This document shows positions 58,160-64,000 of a stretch of DNA of 64,000 nucleotides, one piece after another. A model generated the notes under the pieces. The model had not been told where the DNA came from, did not search any database, and saw only the letters and a list, made by a program, of their open reading frames with translations. Position numbers and translations under genes: made by a program. The stretch is from Zygnema circumcarinatum (lineage: Eukaryota > Streptophyta > Zygnematophyceae > Zygnematales > Zygnemataceae). Numbering within the stretch: the stretch's first letter is position 1; each line of letters begins with the position of its first letter. The stretch is from contig CM074817.1 in the NCBI GenBank assembly GCA_037447605.1, forward strand, positions 1,188,605 to 1,252,604, written 5' to 3'.

Positions 58160-58800
58160 GCACATTTGGGTAATAACTAATAAGCCCTTGGAGTGGTAAA
58201 AAGTTAATTTGCTGTCGTATTGTAATCCTCACCGCATGTTTGTGTGGGCGAAAATGGGTTCCTAATTCGTGCCTGCTTTCTCCATTCTCGTGTTGAAGAG
58301 CATCAACTCGGCTTTCGAAATTGTGAGAAAGTTGAATGCCAAGGGATGACAAATTGTACACGTGGCAAAGCGCCATTGGCAGCTGCTTGACTAAGTTCAC
58401 CATGGAGAAAGGTCCTACACTAAGACGGATGAAATTGGGCATTGGTCTCACGCATGGCCATGGTATGAAATGGACATGGACAAACTATTCGTGTATAACA
58501 AGCCCTTGAAGTGTTAGGTGATAATGAATTAACTCTACTGTGGATGGAACTGACATTGTGTGGTATTGTAAATCCTCACCGCATGTATATGGGTAAAAAT
58601 GGGTTCTTATTATTATTAGTTTTATTTATTTTTCGCACTTTTTTTACACTTTTCTTCGCAACATAAGGCCGTCTTCCACCTGCAAAGTGCACAAGTACAC
58701 TTTACAATGGTCATTCGCCATGAATGACAAATTGTACACGTGGCAAAGCGCCATTGGCAGGTGCTTGACTAAATTCACAATGGAGAATGGTTCTTGTCCT
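58160..58800 (+). repeat. Tandem duplication of about 320-bp unit
   Basis: Segments at about 58170-58450 and 58490-58800 share, in order, AAGCCCTTG(A/G)AGTG, TATTGTAA, TCCTCACCGCATGT, AAAATGGGTTC, TGACAAATTGTACACGTGGC, AAAGCGCCATTGGCAG and TGCTTGACTAA. No coding signal. Confidence 0.8.
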
Positions 58801-58814
58801 ATTATTCTAGGAAA

Positions 58815-58909
58815 GAAAATGGAGTCGGCATTGATCTGACGAAGGACACGGTCAACAACAACAACATTGGGAACCACGAAGAACCAGCTTCAAAAAAAAA
58901 AAAAAAAAA
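58815..58909 (+). mobile_element. SINE-like element, copy 8, ending in a poly-A tail
   Basis: ATTGATCTGACG, a CAACAACAACAACATT stretch and GGGAACCACGAAGAACCAGC end in an uninterrupted A18. The tail suggests retroposition by an L1-like mechanism and gives the family's 3' polarity. Confidence 0.75.
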
Positions 58910-59477
58910 ATGTTTTTTTTTTACGCGTAAAGCCCGTCGTGTGAAATCTACGAAGCGGGTCCACGCGAGAGCCGTCGGATCACCGATCGGACGGCCAAGA
59001 GCAAAGTTTGATGAGATTTTGGTTTCGGATGTAAAACTCTCCGCCTCAGTTTCCAAGTCCTCCATCCGCCCACCGAGTTGGTACAACTATTATTAGGGGG
59101 GGTCAAACTTAGCCCGGAGCGTACTAAATTCCCGAATTTAGTATACTAAAAGTCAAAGTTTGGTGTACGAATTCCGGGTCGAGATCCGTGGCTCCGCCGT
59201 ACCCAGCCGGACCGAAATGCGTACCTATCCAATGCTTAATTCGCCCGACAGGCTTACTAAATTGATTTGGCGATGGTCAATGTCTGCCCCCCCCCCCCTA
59301 TTTGATGGTATGGCCGTCGCGAGGTGAAAGCCAATTCCTCGCTTCATTGAATGTTGGTTGAAGTTCCGGAGTTGGAAACTGAGGCATAAAATTTGTTGAA
59401 CCTTCGAAGCGAAGTTAGTCAACTCGCTTCAACCAATTGAATGAAAACCGTACGCATTTGCGGAATTACATCAGCAA

Positions 59478-59582
59478 AGTTGTATGAAGTTGAACGAAGT
59501 TGAACGAAGTCGAATGAAGTTGAATGAAGTTGAATGAAGTTGAATGAAGTTGAACGAAGGTGAATGAAGTTGAACGAAGTTG
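59478..59582 (+). repeat. 10-bp tandem repeat (GAATGAAGTT-like)
   Basis: Ten units of (G)AA(T/C)GAAGTTG with few changes, inside the TIR element. Confidence 0.9.
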
Positions 59583-59692
59583 GACCGAACGCACAGCCTC
59601 AACGAGGACGACCCCCTCGCAAACCAGAAATCAAAAAACCAAAAACTTGCACCGAAAAACGCATTAAGCGCCGCCGGCGTTGTCATTACGAG

Positions 59693-60059
59693 TAGGGATG
59701 GCTTAATTACGACTATATAATCTATATTATATTATATAACTGTGACGACTAAATAACGGCTGTTATATAATACTTTACAACGCCTTTACAACATGTACGG
59801 TCGTACGGTCGTACGACTGTACGGTATTATGCGGTGAAGACAGAGTGAACCAGACGGACGCATTTCGCAACGCCAACGCCAAAACGACCTAATTTTGGTT
59901 TGGTACGACCGTACGACCGTACGAGTACGGTCGTTAATTGTTCAAAACGCGTGGGTATAATATATGTAATAAAGTGTTTTACTTTGTACTATATTATTAC
60001 TTTTAAACCCGTTGTAAAGTATATAATATAGTCGGACTTTATAACGCGGGCCATCCCTA
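59693..60059. mobile_element. hAT-like MITE nested in the TIR element
   Basis: Terminal inverted repeats start TAGGGATGGC and contain GACTATAT on both sides. The flanking 8-mers ATTACGAG (59685-59692) and ATTAGCGG (60060-60067) agree at six of eight positions, as an aged 8-bp hAT target duplication would. The interior has a second palindrome built of TACGGTCGTACG/CGTACGACCGTA. No coding capacity. Confidence 0.8.
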
Positions 60060-61244
60060 ATTAGCGGTCAATTACTCGCCGGTCAACGCGTTGACGGCCA
60101 TCGACTTGAAATTATGCAGTTTTTTTCGTGCATCTCGCACTGCCGCGCTCTGTGTGCCCAAAGGGGGAGTCAAACTTAACACATGGCCAAATCAATTTCG
60201 TAAGCCTGTCGGGAGAATTAAGCATTGGCTAGGTACGCATTTCGGTACGGCTGGCTTCGGGGAAGCTGCGGATCCCGATCTGGAATTCGTACACGAAACT
60301 TTAACTTTTAGTATACTAAATTCGGGAATTTAGTACGCTCCGGGCTTAGTCTGAGCCCCCCTAATTTTCGTTGCAATAATCATCAAAACATGACCCAACA
60401 AAGGTCAAATTGCTCCAAGGGGGGAAGCCGCGCCAGGCGCTCACAGGGAGCGGCACGTGTTGCCCGTTCCATGCAATCGCGTAGTATGCGAGCAGTTATT
60501 TTTCCAGTTACAGTTCCGTTTTAGGGTCGGGGTGCCGTCTTTACACAGTACGGTAACAGTTCCATGTTGTGTGACATTTTACATTTGATGTAAGAGAATG
60601 ATAGACCTTCTCTCCATTTTGGATATCCCGTACCCTGATTTTTTTTGAGAGACAAAAATATGTTAGGGCCTGCCCGAATCCGCTCGGAGCGGAAGTTCCG
60701 TCCGACTCGCACGAGCGAGTGGGCGTCCTTCACACATGTGGTAAATCTCAGCCGTCGATTTCTCTCGCAGATTCCACCACGGTAACCGTATAAAAAAAAA
60801 TTATCCGGCTACAGCGCGCGTGTGGAAAAGCGCGTCCCGCGGGATGGGAGGACCGTCGCACTTGCGTCGCTCTCCGCCGCATGGCGTCGCAGGTGATCGC
60901 AACACGCGTCAAGCAGCGCATGCCGCGTCTGCGGGGAACACGTGGCGCTCTCCGGGCCACGGTGTGGGCTCACCGCGGCCTTATCCGCGTACAGGCACCA
61001 GGCAATCCGCTCTCGCACGCATGTGGTGGGAACGTGCCCGGCACGCAGCGCCAGCCGACCGCCAATCAACGTGCGCCACGTTGGCATTATTCACCACGTG
61101 GCATCTCGCGATTGGTCTTCCATGCGCGTATAACAAGGAGGCCCCCTCCCTGTGCCCCCTTGCAAGCGCTCGTTCTCTCTCTTCTCGCCCTCCTCCCTAC
61201 CTACCAAGCTCAAGCTCTCGGCTCTCTGCTATCCGCCGGCAGCC

Positions 61245-62734
61245 ATGGCAGGCCTTGCGTTCCATGTGGAGAGGGTGGAGGAATGGGATACTGCGGCGCC
61301 AATGGAGACGGATGAGATATTTGAGACGGTTGAGACAGTTGAGACGATTGAGACAGTGGAGACGGAGGATTTGCGGCCTCGGTTGAACGACCAGTTCAGC
61401 ATAGGCCCTGTCGCGATGCTGCTCTTGAATGTGTTGGTGTGGGCCGCGAGGGGCACGCTCTTCACGCAATGGGAGTTTGTGCAGCTGGCGATTGTGTTTG
61501 TCGTTTTGGGAGCGTTCGTCGCCAGGATGTGCAATCTGCTGTCGCTTATGCATCTGAAGGAACTTTCGGTGCATTATTACAGTAAGGTAATGAAAGGATT
61601 GTTGCAAGGCGCATTCACTTGTCCGATTACGCGATAGCTCTACTTGGGAAACCAAGTACAATGTTTATTTTGAAGCTAACGAGCTTTCCCGTTTGCTTTG
61701 CAGAACCCTCACTTTTGCAGAACCCTCACTTGGAGGATGCTTCGCTCAGAAGCCTTTACAGCCTAGAGAATAGCGCGCGGGTGGATTATTCTACGCAGCA
61801 CACACAGGTTTGGTTCTGAACTCTCGACTGGAATAAATTGGCTCTTTGTCTTGAAAGGTTGAGTTGTAGGTTTAATTTCTTTCTTTTGTTTTACTTCGCA
61901 ATCTATCGAAATTGACAGTGACAGGAACAGGTCCATGATGAGGGTTGGGGGACTGGAATTACAACCAAGGTTAGGTTGAGTGCCTGCAGCTTCATTAGCT
62001 TGATGGTCGGAATAACTGAAGGAATACAGGGGTGTTTGTGCGTGTCTATCTCTGTGCAGTTCTGCGGTCCGCTACAAAGACAGCGGAAGGAGAGTCCATC
62101 ATGCGCTCGGGTGGCTATATGCTCGTGGCTTGGGTCTTTGTGGCAGTGAAGGTTGACTTCTTCGACAAGTCCGTATGGGACCTTTTGCAATTGGCACTCT
62201 CCCTCCTTCTTGTCACAATGATTGTCCTCGACATCACCAATCTGCTGATGAAGAAGAAGTTGGACCGATTGTTTGAGAAGATGTTTGACACGGTATGTGC
62301 ACCTCCATGCAAAGCCGCGGGATTGTTTAGATAACTTATCTCTGAAATAAAGAAATGGATCAGAAAACAAGTTTTGCAGCCTTTGCTTGATGTAGCTGCT
62401 TTGAGTTCGCTGTACTGCGGGAATGAATGAAGTGACCGATGATGAATGAATGCTATGCATGCTGTGGGTGGAGCAGGCTGTGGGGAAGCTCAAGGGGCGC
62501 GTTGATCACGCCGAGTCGTGTGTGAAGGCGGAGCAGTTGCGGGAGTGGGTTCTCGCGGGGCCTTACAATACAGCGTGGGAGGAGGGGGACAAGGAGTGGG
62601 TGCGCTGGTTATGGCCGATTGTGTTCGATCGCCTTCTTTGGCACCCGCAGGTAGAGGTGTGGGAGCCCACCCTCAAGGTGCGGCATGTGTGGTTCATGTG
62701 GCGGAAGGAGGAGCCGTTTGGGCTTGTATTCTAA
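61245..62734 (+). pseudogene. Uncharacterised four-helix membrane protein, copy B, frameshifted in exon 2
   Basis: Exon equivalents are 61245-61586, 61721-61807, 62060-62292 and 62477-62734. Exon 1 is open with three extra codons in the ETVETIET run, and exons 3 and 4 remain open in the ancestral frame. Exon 2 is 87 nt instead of 85 because CACACAG became CACACACAG at 61799-61807, which shifts exon 3 and gives an early stop (TGA within the third exon). A 17-bp tandem duplication (AACCCTCACTTTTGCAG) also creates a second acceptor 17 nt upstream, but neither acceptor restores the frame. Either a young pseudogene or a sequence error; the high conservation favours recent origin. Confidence 0.8.
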
Positions 62735-63394
62735 GCCTCCAGTCTAGGCCCGCTCGCCTCTTGGGAGGGAGGGAAGGAGGGAGGGAGGAAGGGAGGGGGG
62801 GAAGGGTGGGAAAAAGGGAGCGAGGGGACGCAGGGGGGCATGGAAGGCGGTGGTCCCTGCTCGTCAGATTGGTTGCGGGCCCAACATCGGGGCTCAGTTC
62901 AGTTCGTTTTTTGTACAGTGAGAGTGAAATAAGCGGAGAAAGGGAGGCGGAGCAAGTCGTCTGCTTGCTGAACGCTGCAGGGTCGTCAGCAACATCACGA
63001 GTGCTGCCTTTTTATTTTTGTTTTTGTTCACATTCGTTATTCAGCTTCATGTTCCATGTCAGATCAGTTCAGATCAGGTTAAGGGAAATTTAGACTGAAG
63101 CTGAATAATAATGATTTGTGAAGAGTGACTATTTAGAGCAAGTTTTTGCTCTTCGTTGTCCAGCACAGTTCATGGTCGTTGCGTTTTTTTTGTTCAGTCC
63201 ATTGTTTAGTTTTAGTTTCAGTTTTATTCAAGGTCAGTTGTAGTTGAGTCTCTCCCTTGTCAGTTGAGAACTTTGGCTGAAAGTCGCTTTAGCTGCAAGG
63301 CCATCGTCGTCGTCCTCATCGTTCTGTATTTTTTTTGGCGTTTTTGCGCTATTCCATGACGAGTGTCAAACAATTTGAAAATGCCTTTTCTCTC

Positions 63395-64000
63395 TTCTCG
63401 AGATACAATATCGTGTACAGTACAATATCGTTTGCGATACAGTATCGCTCGAGATACAATATCGCTTTTTATAAGATATCTTCTGCGATACTATATCGCC
63501 ACGGATACATTGTGTTATCGATACAATATTGCATGCGATACAGTATTAATTGCGATATACTAGCGTTTGCGATACGATGTCGTCTGCGATACAATCTCAA
63601 TTGAGATACAATATCGTTTGCAATACAATACCATTTGCGATACAATATCGTCGCGATGCCGTATGCGATACAGTATCGTTTGCGATACAGCATAGTCAGC
63701 AATACAGTATCGTTTTCCATACAATATCGTCTGTGATACAATAGCGTTTGCGATACAACATCGTCAGGGATACAATATCGTCTGATATACAATATCGTTT
63801 ACGATACAATATCAAATTCAATACTCGTCAGCGATACGTTTTCTCGTGAGATAATAATATCGTCTGAGATACAATATTGTCTGAGATACAATAGTGTATG
63901 CGATACAATAGCGTATACGATACAATAGCGTTTGCGATACAACAGCGTTTGCAATACAATACCGTTTTGCGATACAATATCGTTTACGATACATTATCGT
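63395..64000. repeat. Degenerate 17-bp palindromic satellite, copy B
   Basis: Units like GTTTGCGATACAATATC in tandem, the reverse complement of the array at 34840-35790, continuing past the window end. Confidence 0.9.

Larger units (their letters stand above)
59096..60361. mobile_element. Non-autonomous TIR element with about 185-bp terminal inverted repeats, flanked by TA
   Basis: The ends GGGGGGGTCAAACTTAGCC and (reverse complement) GGGGGGCTCAGACTAAGCCC continue as matching inverted repeats to about 59277 and 60175: GGAGCGTACTAAATTC, GTATACTAAAAGT, CGAAATGCGTACC and AATGCTTAATTC are shared. TA borders both ends (59094-59095, 60362-60363), consistent with a Tc1/mariner-like or similar target. 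No transposase. The interior holds a SINE-like fragment (59296-59345), a 10-bp repeat array and a nested hAT-like MITE. Confidence 0.85.
60802..64000 (+). repeat. Inverted segmental duplication, copy B (runs off the window)
   Basis: Reverse-complement counterpart of about 34840-38329: promoter, four-exon membrane-protein gene, 3' flank and 17-bp satellite. The two copies are separated by about 22.5 kb. Confidence 0.9.

Noticed and set aside
57883-60800. Search for a kinase domain or TM helix downstream of the LRR-EGF exons
   Set aside because: No HRD, DFG or VAVK-like motif in any frame; the region is tandem duplications and TIR elements.

Overview
This is nuclear DNA of a green plant-lineage eukaryote (streptophyte: a streptophyte alga, a bryophyte or another early-diverging land plant; I cannot narrow it further). 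The reasons are many short GT-AG introns, plant-type families (WOX13-clade homeodomain, VOZ zinc-finger factor, ZIFL transporter, ClpT, LURP-one-related proteins), plastid transit peptides, a leucine-rich-repeat gene split into 72-nt exons, and a 5S rRNA sequence of plant type. I rebuilt exon structures by joining family-consistent segments at GT/AG sites with matching codon phase. Most assembled genes close in frame from ATG to stop.

Layout. 0-13 kb: the 3' part of a ZIFL major-facilitator transporter (+), a nine-exon ubiquitin C-terminal hydrolase (-), a WOX13-type homeobox gene (-), and a selenoprotein-F-like ER thiol protein (+). 11.5-24 kb is an old tandem duplication of the block [SELENOF-like, LURP-one-related, tRNA-Ala, low-molecular-weight phosphatase]. 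The first block keeps SELENOF and LURP but has only fragments of the tRNA and phosphatase. The second keeps the tRNA and phosphatase but has a gutted SELENOF and a LURP copy with a nonsense codon. 25-33 kb: ubiquitin-activating enzyme E1 (+) and DPM2 (-). 34.8-38.3 kb: a four-TM unknown gene (-) with a downstream palindromic satellite; the whole unit recurs inverted at 60.8-64.0 kb, where the gene carries a 2-nt frameshift. 38.4-45.6 kb: a 25-bp satellite, plastid ClpT (-), and a DUF1499 gene (+). 46.9-48.4 kb: a large inverted-repeat element with a 5S-rRNA-like sequence in each arm, then a SINE-like copy and a tRNA-Ala. 49-52 kb: a VOZ transcription factor. 53-58 kb: a secreted LRR-EGF gene with a +1 frameshift in its cap exon. 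58-60.4 kb: nested TIR elements.

The genes are ordinary housekeeping and regulatory loci rather than one pathway, although E1 and a UCH-type deubiquitinase both belong to the ubiquitin system. The unusual content is structural: the 5S-bearing foldback element, complementary decay of the tandem block, the inverted segmental duplication, and a recurrent SINE-like repeat family (at least eight copies or fragments).
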